A stretch of DNA of 64,000 nucleotides from Humulus lupulus (GCF_963169125.1 NC_084794.1:116598358-116662357); one strand, 5' to 3'. Positions 47,263 through 59,522 are shown, numbered from the stretch's first letter. Made by a program: numbers and translations. The notes: a model not told the origin generated them from the letters alone.

Positions 47263-47868
47263 CGTTTACCAAAAAATGGCTCCCGATGACGTGGCAAGAT
47301 TTTCCTACACGTGGCGGTTTCGAGTGAAGAGATCCTGTTCGACCATCGACCAGATAATTATTGATTCGTTAAGTCTCTTGATTAGGTGCGACCAGTCTGG
47401 TCGCATACTTTCATTTACTTCCTTTGGGATACAAAATCTTGTAATAATTACAATTATTATGTTTCCTTTTATTACCTTGATACACTGATCTTAATGGTAA
47501 TTAAGGCCCATTGGCCCATGTAACCCCCATTGATCCTATAAATAAGAAGAAGAGGGCTTAAGGAAGGGACTTTTGACTTTTGAACCTTTGATCTTTGTAT
47601 TCAGAGAGAAGAACACAGTGTGATTATCCACCAAGATTGTAATCCTATCAAGACTTTTGAAGCTCGTGAACCCTAGTTCTTTGATCAAAACATTGGGAAT
47701 CAATATCAATAACAGCACTAAGTGGATGTAGGTCATTACCATCCAATTGGGGCCGAACCACTACAAATCGTTTGTGTTATTTGCTTTCCATTTGATTCTC
47801 TTCTTGTTTTCATCTCATTTCCTTTTGTTATTTTGACTCTGTGTCGTTGGCCAAATCAAGGGTCAACA
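47263..47868 (+). repeat. 5' LTR of element F (606 bp)
   Basis: Starts CGTTTACC (the other copy has the canonical TGTTTACC) and ends GGGTCAACA. It contains the perfect palindrome TGCGACCAGTCTGGTCGCA at 47387-47405 and a TATAAATAAG box near 47537. Confidence 0.92.
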
Positions 47869-47871
47869 TTT

Positions 47872-47890
47872 TAGGTGCTTTCATTGAGAG
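47872..47890 (+). promoter_or_regulatory. Primer binding site of element F
   Basis: TAGGTGCTTTCATTGAGAG starts a few bases after the LTR. It differs from the TGGCGCC-type site of C. The tRNA is not assigned. Confidence 0.6.
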
Positions 47891-47918
47891 AATGATTTGG
47901 AGATTTTAAGAAGATCAA

Positions 47919-50110
47919 ATGGCGAAGACATCCAAGAGAGCTGGACAGACTTCTGGAGCTGCATCCACTCACCCTCCTCCTCCAAATGTGGCTGAAAATG
48001 AGCCACACTTGGATTTTGAGGAGGAAGAAATGGATTCTGAAACGCTCAGGACAACACTAAGTGTGTTGTAGGATGAGTTTCCCAATCTTAGGGCCAATCA
48101 AGAGAATGCGGTAGAAACCTTGGCGCTACAACAGAGGGAAATCGAGCATTAGCGTCAGGAACTGAATGAGCAGCAGGCAGACGTGGACCATCAATAGAGA
48201 GATGCCACAGCCACTTTAGAAGTAGCCATTCAGTTGGCTTGGGGACAAGCTGCGCCGACTTCTCAACCAAATCATCCACCAAATGCACCACCGCAACGAG
48301 CTCCAAATCTGAGTCCTCCGATTCAGCCAGCAAGCCCTCAAAGGTCGGAGCAGCCACCTGTTGCTCAACAGAATATCCCAATTCAGGATCCTGAGCAGCA
48401 GCCACCTTCTCAAGCTGGTCGAGGCAATCCCTAGCGCCAGAGGCAGAATAGGGTCGGGCAGCCTCCCCGAAGCCCTAGACACCCAGTGGTCGATGAGCCA
48501 AATCCACCGAGCAGGGGGCAACGTCCTTCTGCTAAAAGAAGGCACAACGAGTCAGGCTCTGTGGTCAAGGGCCCCCCACAACATAATAATGCACGGTGAC
48601 CCACCTACTAATGCAGGCCTCCCCCTGACACTTGGGAGATGCCAACTAGAGGAGGAAACAGCGTGCCCAGCCGGTCGTGCTATAGTCGGACGCAATTTAG
48701 GGACGACCATGACTATAATGAGGCTGATTCCGGCAAGAGGAATGCTGGTCGAGAGCATGAGGAAAGAGGTGGAGATAGGAACCCCCCCACCAAGAGAAAA
48801 TTGGCCTATGAGCGAGAATGCTGGGGGGCAGCCCAGACAGCATAACGTCTTTGACCGGCTGGGCGCTAGTGAACGAAGCCGCAGAGATGATGACCTGAGG
48901 GACATGCTCAATGACAGGTGCGAGAGGCACGATAAGTACACCCCTCCGACACCAGTCACCCCAGTGATCCCAGACGCTATGCAGGCCCAAATTGATTCAC
49001 TAAATCAGGCAGTACTGCAGCTAGTAGTGAGTCGGACATCCCACGTTGACTACGATCAGAGGAGAGGCACTCTATTTGTACTGAGGATTTCTGTAGCAGA
49101 AACTCCCCGCAAGTTTAAGATGTCGGTACTGCCGAACATCGATGGGTATGGGGACCCAGTATCTCATGTAAACAAGTTTGAGATACAGATGGATATCTAG
49201 AAGGTGCCGGACGATGCCCACTGCAGGATCTTCCCCGCCACCCTATCTGACACTGCTCAGGAGTGGTTCTTTAAATTCCCTCATGCTAGTATAGTATCAT
49301 GGGAAATGTTCGTGAAGGAATTTTACAGATAATTCTACACTGGTCGCGTACACGCCACTGAAGCCAACCAGCTGGTCGAGATATTCCAGAAGGAGGGAGA
49401 GCCCTTAAAGCAATACGTCCAGCATTTTATGCGAGCAGCTGCTGCAGCTAGAACAGTGGGCGATGAGGGAAAAATCATGGCCCTAATTGCTGGGGTAAGG
49501 CGCCATTCTCCCCTCTGGAACAGCCTAAGAAAGAATGGGGTAAAGAGTACCCAAGAGTTTCTAGATCGAGATGATTGATACATCAAGCTCGAGGATGCGA
49601 TTGCCAACGAGGGAAAATCGCCTACGAAGGACAAAGGACCAAAGGAAGATCCCGCCAAAGCCACCAATGGGTCGGATAAACCCAATGGAAACGGCAAAGG
49701 AAACGGAAACGATAATGGTAAAAATGGTGGAAAAAGGGCAAACAATGAGCCATCAACGTCCGGAAAAAAAATGCCCCAAAGGCAATAGGTACGAGCTGAG
49801 ATTCACCAACTATACGGCCCTTCTCGAGAGCAGGGCGAAGGTCTACCAGGAAACAAACTCCAACGTCCCTTATAAGCGACTAGCACCTATAAGGAAGGAT
49901 ATCTCCAAGAGAGATACAACAAAATTTTGTCGTTTTCACAACGACTACGGACATGAAACCAATGAGTGTAACCATTTGAAAGATGAGATTGAGTTCCTTA
50001 TCAGACAGGGACACCTAAGGAGGTACGTACGAGCCACGGGAGGGTCTCAGCGAGAGGCTCAAGGAGGCAACGAGCAGGCGCCTGCACGCCAACACTCGCC
50101 ACCTTTATAG
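47919..50110 (+). pseudogene. gag of element F
   Basis: ATG at 47919 (MAKTSKRAGQTSGAA). The N-terminal part is acidic, then Q/P-rich, with stops. The frame changes near 48840 (to 48842-49790) and again near 49780. The gag core lies about 49090-49560 (KFKMSVLPNIDGYGDP, EWFFKFPHASIVSW, KQYVQHFMRAAAAAR). A zinc knuckle of the C-x2-H-x4-H-x4-C form (CRFHNDYGHETNEC) is at about 49929-49972. This is the gag portion missing from E. Confidence 0.82.
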
Positions 50111-50220
50111 CCAGCTCATGTGGTGGGTACATTACTCACCATCTATAGCGGCCCACACCTTGCAGGAGATAGTGGAAAGGCAAGGGAGTGGTACGCTTGG
50201 ACCTTATGCCATGACTAGGA

Positions 50221-53200
50221 CATCGAATTGATGAGTGTGGAGGATCGAGTTCGACCGGAGGAAGAGTTAATAATTTTCTCTGAGGACGATGCCCAACATG
50301 TTTGATTCCCACATTCAGATCCGCTGGTCATGGACATCCAGATTGCCAATATGATGGTTAAGAGGGTGTTGGTTGACACAGGGAGCTCAGTCAACATATT
50401 GTATAAGTCTTCACTAGAGAGGATGAAGTTGTCCGTCAAGGACCTCGAGCTGTGCAACCAAACCGTATATGGTTTTTCTGGCGAAGAACTCGCGCCAACA
50501 AGGTCGATTAGGCTCCCAGTTACAGCAGGAACTGCGCCCGCGAACAGGACATTATTCACTACTTTCGTAGTATTTCATTCTCCTTCCGCGTACAATGCTG
50601 TAATCGGGAGGCCAATTCTTGTCGACCTGCGAGCTGTGACCTCGGTTTGGCACCTTGCCATGAAATTCCCAACTGACGCAGGGATAGGATGCATATTGGG
50701 AAACCAATGAGAAGCTAGGGAGTGCTACAATTCCTTGATATCTAAGGAGAAGAAATGTGGATCGAGAGAAACCACCATAAAAGAGTTGCAGACGGCCAAT
50801 GACGTACAAGCCCAATCAGGTGATTGTGTCACCAAATAGGGTGTTTCCCAAAGGGAGGATAGGGATTTGGATCCTCGCTTTGGGGATTTTGATGAAGAAG
50901 TAGGACCCATCGAGGACCTCGAAGAGGTCCAACTCGATGAAGCAGATCCGACCAGGGTTGTGAAAGTCGGTAAAAACTTAGAGACAACAACAAAACAAAA
51001 ACTGGTGAAATTTTTGAAGAAGATTCAGGAATTCTTTGCCTGGTCGCATAAATACATGGTTGGAATAGACCCAGCAGTTATAAGCCATGTCCTGAACATA
51101 GACAAAAGCTTTCCACCAGTGCAACAAAAGAGAAGGCTCCTGGACAAAGACAGATCGAAGGCTCTGAAGGAAGAAGTCGAGAAGCTAAAGGAGAATGGAT
51201 TCATCAGGGTAGCATTTTATCCATCGTGGATCTCTAATCCCGCATTAGATCCAAAGCTGAATGGAAAGTGGAGAACATGCGTGGATTTCAAAGACCTTAA
51301 TAAAGCTTGCCCTAAAGATTGTTTCCCACTCCCTAGAATCGACTAGCTGGTCGATGCCACTGCAGGACACAAGATCTTGTCATTCATGGATGCATACTCT
51401 GGGTACAATCAGATCAGTATGCATCCACCTGATGAGGATCACACTACCTTTCGGCGCGATACAGGGCTCTACTGTTTCAAGGTAATGCCCTTCGGTTTGA
51501 AAAACGCTGGGCGACTTAACAATGACTAGTCAATCACATGTTTAAGGAGTTGATCGGTACAAATATGGAGGTATATGTTGATGACATGCTGGTTAAGTCG
51601 AAAAAGGCAGAATGACACATAGAGGACTTGCAAGAATGCTTCAACATCTTGAACAAATATCAGATGAAGCTGAACCCCCTCAAGTGTTTCGTCAGTGTTG
51701 GTTCAGGGAAATTTTTTGGATATATAGTGAACTCGTGAGAAATTGAAGCTAATCCCGAAAAGATCAAGTCCCTAGTCGATATGAAATTTCCAACAAAGAT
51801 TAAAGATGTCCAAAGTTTAATTGGAAGAATCGCTACTCTAAGTAGATTTATCTCTAAATCAACGAACAAGTGCGTCCCATTTTTTAATCTACTTAGAGGC
51901 AGTAAGAAATTTGAATGGACGGAGGAATGCGAGTAGGCTTTCCAAACTTTAAAGTCTCATATGTCACAGCCGCCGATTCTATCTAAACCAGTGGAAAAGG
52001 AAACTTTGTTCATCTATTTGGCGGTCACAGAATATTCTGCAAGTGCTGTCTTGGTAAGGGAGGAAGAAATTATGCAGAAGGTCGTATATTATGTAAGCAA
52101 AAGGCCAATAGGAGCAGAGCTGTAGTATCCACCCATTGAAAAATTGGCCTACTGCTTGACTTTAGCGTTCAAAAAGTTGCGGCAATACTTTCAAGCACAC
52201 CCCATCACCATGCTAACTGACCAGCCCCTACGGCAAGTTCTACAGAAGCCAGAAGTCGTTGGTTGATTGTTGAGGTGGACAGTTGAGCTTGGACAGTTTG
52301 AAATTTCTTACTTGCCACGAATAGCGATAAAAGGACAAGCTTTGGCTGACTTCGTCGTAGAGCTCACTGGGCTCCCAGATGGTGAACAGACAGAAGAGCA
52401 TGAGTCTACTGATCAAGCTCCTACTTGGAAGTTATTTACAGACGATTCTTCTAATGAACATCACGCTGGAGCTGGAGTGATTTTGATAACGCCTGATGGG
52501 CATCGATTTAACTGTGCGATTAGATTTAACTTCACGACGTCCAACAATGAAGCCGAGTATGAAGCGGTGATCGTAGGTTTACAGTTAGCCAAGGACATGA
52601 TCATAAAGTCACTTGAAATCTACAGTGACTCCCAGTTGGTGTTTAATTAGATCATTGGAGAATACCAAGCCAGGGGCCTGAAGATGGTCGCTTACTTAGA
52701 CAAAGCAAAGTATCTGTTGGCACAATTTGAATAGCATACTCTCCATCAAGAACCTTCCGACCAAAACTCGAATGCTGATGCTCTGGCCAAGTTAGCGAGT
52801 GCCGAGGATGTTGACACCCTGAATATAATACCTGTTGAATGGATGTCCGCACCAAGCATCCAAGTAGAAGAAACCTCTCTGGTGATTCAAACGACATACA
52901 TGGATGGCACCTTTCATTGAGTACTTGACGCATGGTGTGTTGCCAACGGACGAAAACAAAGCCAGGACCTTCAGCGGCACGCTGCTAGGTTCTTCCTGGT
53001 CAACAGAATTATGTATCGAAGAGGATACTCTATGCCACTCCTCAGGTGTATTTCAAAAGAAAAGGCCAAATAATTAATGAGAGAGGTCCATGAAGGCTTT
53101 TGTGGGGACCACGCTGGGGGGAAAAGTTTATCGAAAAAGATCCTAAGGCAAGGATACTTCTGGCCGACAATGAATGAAGATTTAATGGAATTTGTACGAA

Positions 53201-54133
53201 AATGTAACAAATGTTAGAGATTCTCCAAGATTCTGCGAGCAGCCCCTAATGAGCTAAAGTAGATGCGAAGTCCGTGGCCATTCGCAGTATGGCGTATAGA
53301 CCTAATTGGATCTTTGCCCACAGGGAAAGGCGGCATCAAATACGTCGTAGTGGCTATCAATTACTTCACAAAGTGGGCCGAAGCTGAGCCACTTGCAACC
53401 ATAACGACCAAGAAAGTGCTGGATTTTGTGGTCAAGAACATTGTGCGTCACTATGGATTGCCAAGAAAAATTGTCTTAGACAACAACACGTAGATCGATA
53501 GTAATCTGTTCACGGATTTTTGCGAGCAACATGGAATTATCAAAAGCTTTTCTTTAGTTGCTCACCCTCAGGCAAACAGGAAAGTTGAGGCTGTCAATAA
53601 AACACTGAAGGATACTCTGAAGAAAAGGATTGAGGAAGCCAAAGGGGCATGGCCAGAGCAGTTGCCTGAAGTCCTCTGGTCGTACAGAACATCCCATTGA
53701 ACAACAACAGGCCATACTCCATTTTCCTTGGCTTATAGTTATGAGGCTATGCTACCGATTGAATTAGATTCGCCATCACATCGACGAATAGCATACGATC
53801 AAGATGCCAACAACCAGTTATTGATGGAGTCTTTCGATTTGGTCCAGGAAAGGTGCGAGCAAGCCCAACTTCGAGTAGTAGCTTACCAGCAAAAGGTCGC
53901 CTGGTATTTCAATTCTAAAGTACGTGAAAGGAAATTTAATGCGGGAGATCTAGTGCTTAAACGAGTTTTCCTCAATACCCGCGATCAGGCTGCTAGAGTA
54001 CTTCGAACCTAACTGGGAAAGACCCTACCAAATCGAAGAAGTCCTCCATCCAGGCACTTACAAACTTGCTCGCTTAAATGGAGATCTCGTTCCTCGTTAT
54101 TGGAAGGAGAACACCTGCGCAAGTACTATCAAT
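50221..54133 (+). pseudogene. pol of element F: protease, RT, RNase H, integrase
   Basis: Protease DTGSSVNILY is at about 50376-50405 and SAYNAVIGRP near 50590. RT starts about 50990; FMDAYSGYNQI is near 51388, and a frameshift lies near 51510-51550. The catalytic YVDD is at 51574-51585. RNase H and connection follow to about 52270 (LTDQPLRQVLQKPEV). The second RNase H lies about 52390-52800 (NNEAEYEAVI, EIYSDSQLVFN). The integrase zinc finger (HEGFCGDHAGG, KCNKC) is at 53088-53217, and the core has DLIGSLPTGKG, LDNNT and VEAVNK, ending about 54133. At least ten stops interrupt it, many apparently CAG-to-TAG or TGG-to-TAG/TGA. Confidence 0.87.
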
Positions 54134-54818
54134 GAACAATTCTTCTTAAAAGAATTGGCATGTATTAAATTTACTTTTTACAAGTTTATGAACAAGGGTT
54201 AGTTATTTTTATAACTAATCACTTATAAGTATAAGATCATATTTTTGATCACTCGTACAAACACAATTTTTCCATTTATTAGGAGAAATAAAAGGGATTG
54301 TGCGCAGCCAGTCAATCTTGCCAACTATTGTATTTATTACAAGTATTTGCTCATTACGTGTGTTGTTTTGCTATATTTTTATTTTTACAAGAATTTATTC
54401 CGAGCAGAAATGTTCGAACAAGTCCTAGTCAAGGCAAGTGACCGAGGACCTAAAGCTCCTCAATCACTTGGGGGGCATATAAGGTATCTAGTAAGCAAAG
54501 CATATCAAAAGGTATATAAACACACGAGCAAAATAAGTGAAAGCATGCTACGGTACTTAGAGTATTTTTCAAAATTTTGTTATTTTGTGAAATCAAACCA
54601 AAGTACTATGCTAAGTTCGGTCATGCGAACAGATGTTATAATATAATGCAAGTATTATAATATCAAAAATGAAATCCTTTACCGCGAGCAGTTACTGCTC
54701 GGATGTAATTGTCTATTAAAAGAAAAGATGCCCGTGTAGCAATAAAAATAAAAATTGTCTTGACTACAGGATAAAATTAAAGAAAAAACAAGAAATATTA
54801 GGAAGCAGCAGGAGGATC
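54134..54818. other. Spacer of F between pol and the antisense gene
   Basis: AT-rich, non-coding, the convergent end of both genes. The 133-codon ORF through it is not conserved with E. Confidence 0.55.
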
Positions 54819-55454
54819 CTAAGGTGTTGGCTGGTCGACAGAGGCCCCAGCTTCCACTTCTGCGCCTTCAATGCCCATAGCCAAGGAAATTTCAAGGGAG
54901 GCTGGGATTTTCGCTCTCTCCTCTTCCTCTAAGCGAGCAAGGCACCGGGCTGTTTGAGATTGCCTCAAGCGCTCGGAGAGATAGTTGAAATTAGCCTCGT
55001 GCTTTTGCTTCCAAAACTCAAAAATGCAGTTGAAGGTGGCACCCTTGTACCTCTCCAAATTACTAGAATTAGTTTCCCCGAGCTCTTTGATTCACCCCTC
55101 TAGCTCTTCAGTGTCCTTTTTTCTAGTGACCAACTCAGCCTCAAGCTGTTTGGCCTCCTAAAAGTTAAGTTTAGCACACTCCCTAAACTTCTCTTTGTCT
55201 TCATTGGCTTTGCCCAGGGCAGCCTGGAATTGCTTCAGCTCTTCTGCCAGCTTGTTCTTCTGATGGAGCAGCTCAACGCTAGTCTTCTCATCTGCTTCCA
55301 ATTTCTCGACATGTTTGTCTGTGGCTGCTTCAAGCTACTCGATATGTTTGGCTTCGGCCTTCTTGAGCTCCTCGGCATGTTTAGCCTCAGACGTTTGGAT
55401 TTGAGTAATCAAAGCCCCCAAGCAGCGCCAACTCGCAGTCATAGTTAGCATTCC

Positions 55455-55535
55455 CTACAACCAAAGAAGAAGATTAACTGATAATTGAAATTGACAAGAT
55501 AAATGATCAAAGCTCAGCAAAAGATGATATCTTAC
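55455..55535 (-). other. Intron 3 of the antisense gene in F
   Basis: 81 bp, GTAAGATATC to TTGGTTGTAG, phase 0. It joins NEIAS to GMLTMT and matches intron 2 of E. Confidence 0.7.
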
Positions 55536-55986
55536 ACTGGCTATTTCATTCAGCGCGCGATTAATAATGTGGCCGACTTCCATGGAGTCAGTACCAGTGA
55601 TAGCCTCTTGGCTGCGGCGATGCCTCAATAGTTTAGTCAACCTTTCTTTGGTTTAACTAAGCACGATGCTCGTTAATGTTTGGGCAGGAGGTGTCTGGCT
55701 GGTCGGTGCCTGAGGAGGTGTCTGATCGGGTGCTGGACTAGAAGTGTTATCGGTTGGAGCTGAAGGAGAAGTCTGATCGGTTGGAGCTGGAGGAGATGTC
55801 TGGTCAAGGGGGCCGAAGGTGGTGTGGTTTCTTGAGAAGGAACTGCTCCTGGGGGATCCCCAGTCTGAGCCTTTTTCGTTGGAGGAGCCTTGCTGCTCTC
55901 TCCATGGTGTTGCCTGCTCCCCTTCTTCTTGCTCGAAGGTACAGCAGGTACGTTGTAAAGCTTGAATAGATCTTCAGATGACATGG

Positions 55987-56076
55987 CTGCAAAAAAGAAA
56001 TTAACAGTCAGATAATGTGGATGGAGGTATCTACAAAATCAAGAAAATAAGTTCAAAGAAATTATGAGTAAAATAC
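55987..56076 (-). other. Intron 2 of the antisense gene in F
   Basis: 90 bp, GTATTTTACTC to TTTTTTGCAG, phase 1. It joins CSSG to AMSSEDL and matches intron 1 of E. Confidence 0.7.
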
Positions 56077-56598
56077 CCGAGCTACATTTATTGGTCACTA
56101 TACTATTTACTGTACTACTTCTACACTCACTCTCAGGCTTTAAGAAGTCTGAATTTAAAGCAGTAGTGTATTTAAAGTTGTCGTCCCCGTCAAATAAATG
56201 ACAGGGAATTGGCAAATTATCTAAAAGCTAAAGGTCAGCATCATTTTCATCTAAAGATCCATCAACGGGTGCAAGGTGTTCGAAAGCATTCTTTTTACCC
56301 TTTCCTGAAGGAGAAGGGGGAGGGGTTGCTCGCGAGGTGCTGGAAGGTTCCCTGATTGTCACCCTAGTTGTCCTCCTTGGAGGTTGTGACACGTCATGGT
56401 GCTGCTCAGGAACTTCTCCACCAGTAGCACTCCCCGCCATTGATTCCCTCACATCCTGGTGAGGTGCCAGAAGACCGACCAGCCTTAGGTTGGCCTCAAT
56501 GACTAGATCTTTGAAGCTTTTCTCTACGTTGGTCATGCTAGCCAGGGATGTTGCTCGAATCTCCATTTCTGGAGTGGGAGCTGTTCATTTCCATGGAC

Positions 56599-56674
56599 CT
56601 GAAGAGTACTAATTTTCTAAGGAGGATGCAGATAAAATAAAAAGAAATAAATGACAAGAGAATAAAGAAATTAC
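56599..56674 (-). other. Intron 1 of the antisense gene in F
   Basis: 76 bp, GTAATTTC to CTCTTCAG, phase 1. No matching intron is seen in E, where the exon reads straight through. Confidence 0.6.
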
Positions 56675-57333
56675 CTCCTTGGGCGAAGGCCAGGTTGTTG
56701 GCAACCAGATCAGTGGTTAAAAAGTACTCCTGTAAGTACTTTCCTACATTGGACTTGTAGGTAGTCTCACTCAGGAAGATGCGAGTCGATTCCTGGTGAT
56801 AGAAATGAAAAGACCTCGTGTTGTTATTTTAGATCGAACAGGTAATTGATCTCATGTAGCGTGGGAATAAGCCACTTTCTATGGCTATAAAGGATATAGA
56901 GAGTAGAGAACATTTTATACCCGTTGCGAGTTATTTGAAAGGGAGCGACCCCGAAATAATTGGCCACTCCCTGGAAAAAAGGATGGAGATGCAAGATTGC
57001 TCCTGCCTCAATGTGGTATCTTGACCAGGCGCTGAAGGCACCACCAGGCAGGTTTGCCCGCTGGTCCTTGGTGGGTTTGAATAAAGTTACCCTAGGAAGT
57101 CCGTACTTCTTGAGGTAATTGGTTAGCATCCTAGCAGTAATGTTGCTGCGAGGAGCAACATACCATTCGACGTCTGGTCGAAGGGCATCTCGAGTTTGGG
57201 CCTCTGTTTGGATTTCGGGTTGAGTGTTTTCGGATTGACTGCTGGTCGAAGGAATTTCAGCCCGAGGAGCAGGCAGATTTGCAGGTGGGTTGGTTGATTT
57301 CTTTTTCTGGGCGGTGGATTTTACTCGACCCAT

Positions 57334-58343
57334 GTTTAATGGATTGGTTAAAGGTATGTTAGATGGGGTATGAAAAGGGAATCTCTGGAATAAGTAGCGA
57401 TGACTGTTCTTCGTCTTCAAGCAGTTGAGTCAGCAGGTCGTCGTCGATTGGCCTCTCACCTCCCCACGGATCGTGCATGAAAATCTGCGAACAGAGAAGG
57501 GGAGGTGAGAATCTACAGCCAAAAGACCAAGAAATGTGAAAGTTGGAATAACGTTGCTCATGTATAAAAGTTAAGCTTTTATACGACCAGCAGCGTTCTA
57601 ACAAAAACACTACATTCTATGCGAACTGTTTGGAAAATGGATTAAAAAGCAGAAGTGAAAATTTGAAAAACTTTTCGACTCTGAAGGGGCGGGAAAAACC
57701 CAATTTTTCTACACGTTTAAAAATCAAATTTTTACTTCGATTTTACACCCTAAATTAATAATCCTAACTACCAAACTAATTCCTAACCCCTGCAAAGTGT
57801 TATTTTCCTACCATGTTAAGCTCAGATCAACATGCCCTTTTTACCCCGAAACAATTTTTTCAAGAACAGTCAAAAACATTCAATAACTCAGAATCTAAAA
57901 TGATGGAAAAACAGTTATTGTATGGCATCTCAACGACTAAAAAGTTTGAGAAACTTACTTGTATAGAGGTTGGAGTAGATTTTTGTAATGCTAAGCCGAT
58001 ATGGCTGGGCAGGAACTTCATGGATCGTCAAAGACCGTCTGAATTTCTAAAGATTTTATGCCTTGTTCTTCGGTGATCTTGAGGATAAAGGTAAAACATA
58101 AAAAGTGAAAATTGATTATGAGGGGTTATTTATATTAATCGAGGAGCAGTTACCAATGTAATCATGAGGGGTAACTTTCCAAGGCATGGGTAAGTGCAAT
58201 AGCCATCAGACCACTTTTAGGAAACCGAAAACACATGATTAGTTGCCTTTTTCGAGAAGGTATGGATGGCTCTGACATATTTGATGGGTCATGCAAAAGG
58301 TCGGTCACCTAAGTTTACTTTATGCTGGTCGCAGTAAAATAAA
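57334..58343 (-). promoter_or_regulatory. Upstream region of F's antisense gene with TATA box
   Basis: About 1 kb of non-coding sequence between the gene and the 3' LTR. On the minus strand TATAAAT lies at 58134-58126, about 790 bp before the ATG; E has its TATA box in the equivalent place. Promoter function is inferred. Confidence 0.4.
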
Positions 58344-58355
58344 CTTGGGGGCAAA
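58344..58355 (+). promoter_or_regulatory. Polypurine tract of element F
   Basis: CTTGGGGGCAAA directly before the LTR start TGTTTACCC. Confidence 0.85.
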
Positions 58356-58971
58356 TGTTTACCCAAAACATGGCTCCCGATGACGTGGCAAGATTTTCTT
58401 TCACGTGGCTAACACGTGGTGGTTTCGAGTGAAGAGGTCCTGTTCGACCATCGACCAGATAATTATTGATTCATCAAGTCTCTTGATTAGGTGCGACCAG
58501 TCTGGTCGCATACTTTCATTTACATCCTTTGGGATACGCATTCTTGTAATAATTACATTTATTATGTTTCTTTTTATTACCTTGATACCTTGATCTTAAT
58601 GGTAATTAAGGCCCATTGGCCCATGTAACCCCCCTTGAGCCTATAAATAAGAAGAAGAGGGCTCAAGGAAGGGACTTTTGACTTTTGAACCTTTGATCTT
58701 TGTATTCAGAGAAGAACACAGTGTGATTATCCAACAAGATTGTAATCCTCTCAAGACTTGTGAAGCTCGTGAACCCTAGTTCATTGATCACAACATTGGG
58801 AATCAATATCAATAAGAACACTAAGTGGATGTAGGTCATTACCATCCAATTGGGGCTGAACCACTATAAATTGTTTGTGTTATTTTCTTTCCATTTGATT
58901 CTCTTCTTGTTTTCATCTCATTTCCTGTCGTTATTTTGACTTCGTGTCGTTGGTCAAATCAAGGGTCAACA
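58356..58971 (+). repeat. 3' LTR of element F (616 bp)
   Basis: Near-identical to 47263-47868, with about 10 extra bases (CTAACACGTGG region near 58410). The palindrome lies at 58492-58510 and the TATA box near 58641. Confidence 0.92.
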
Positions 58972-58976
58972 ATTAC
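58972..58976. repeat. Right target site duplication of element F (ATTAC)
   Basis: Identical to 47258-47262. Confidence 0.93.
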
Positions 58977-59365
58977 ATAATCATTAATATAAAACTATCC
59001 AAAAATTAAAAAATCCGAAATATAGTCAATTTATAAAAAAAAAATACAAAAATTAATAAAATTGCACTTAGTTGTGGTAATTGAGCAATGTGGGCTCTTG
59101 AAGAAGAAAACCCCAAAAAACCAAGAAAGTTTATGGGTTTTAAAAACAATAATCTTCAAAAATACAAATCTATACAAAAAAATTTAAAGAAACTATATAT
59201 AAGTTTCATAAACATATATACATCAGTATTTTTACATTAAAATTTGATAAAAACGTACAAAAAATGAAGGGAGCGCCGCTGGTTTCTTCAGTTTATGTTT
59301 ATGAAAGTTTACGTATAATGGGGCATCTGTTTGGGGACGAAGGCGGTTTATTCAGCAAAAGAGTT

Positions 59366-59459
59366 GTTTGCGTCAGTGGGGCACTGACGGTAACGGCATG
59401 TTTGCGTCAGTGGGGCACTGACGGTAACGGCATGTTTGCGTCAGTGGGGCACTGACGTA
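59366..59459. repeat. 34-bp direct repeats in the CACTA subterminal region
   Basis: Two whole units start at 59366 and 59400, and a third partial one at 59434. Each contains CGTCAGTGGGGCACTGACG, itself an inverted repeat with 8-bp arms. Confidence 0.9.
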
Positions 59460-59522
59460 AACGTCAAAGTAAAATGCACGTTTTCACTTTGACGTTTGCA
59501 TCAGTGCCCCACTGACGCAAAC
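59434..59522. repeat. Large hairpin in the CACTA subterminal region
   Basis: Arms 59434-59470 and 59486-59522 are 37 bp each and match at 35 positions around a 15-base loop. Confidence 0.9.

Larger units (their letters stand above)
54819..57333 (-). pseudogene. Antisense intron-containing gene of element F
   Basis: ATG at 57333 (MGRVKSTAQKKK). Exons: 57333-56675, 56598-56077, 55986-55536, 55454-54819. The three introns (56674-56599, 56076-55987, 55535-55455) are GT-AG and frame-consistent, with phases 1, 1 and 0. Exon 1 has a S/P/Q-rich start, then the putative gypsy-type transposase-like domain (SRYHIEAGAILHLHPFF, FGVAPFQITRNGYKMF, HEINYLFDLK). A one-base frameshift near 56830 interrupts it. 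The last exon is a long E/K-rich coiled coil. Other lesions: TGA near 56587, TAG at 56228, a frameshift near 55810, and stops near 55650, 55335, 55160 and 55095. Same architecture as E's gene. Confidence 0.75.
47263..58971 (+). mobile_element. Element F: complete Tat-lineage retrotransposon with antisense gene
   Basis: 11.7-kb plus-strand element. LTRs are 47263-47868 and 58356-58971 with TSD ATTAC. Order: primer site, gag, protease, RT-RNase H, a second RNase H, integrase, spacer, opposite-strand gene, polypurine tract. All modules are present but carry stops and frameshifts. It gives the uninterrupted reference layout for E. Confidence 0.92.

Noticed and set aside
54245..54646. 133-codon plus-strand ORF after pol of F
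   Set aside because: Low-complexity AT-rich spacer with no counterpart in E.
56780..56860. An additional intron in F's antisense exon 1 near the stop after FDLK
   Set aside because: Possible GT and AG sites exist but splicing does not restore the frame; a one-base frameshift does.
59264..59455. 63-codon ORF in the CACTA subterminal region
   Set aside because: Its repeated peptide reflects the 34-bp repeats; it is not a gene.
59366..59459. CRISPR-like array
   Set aside because: Short direct repeats without unique spacers, in plant transposon DNA; they are CACTA subterminal repeats.
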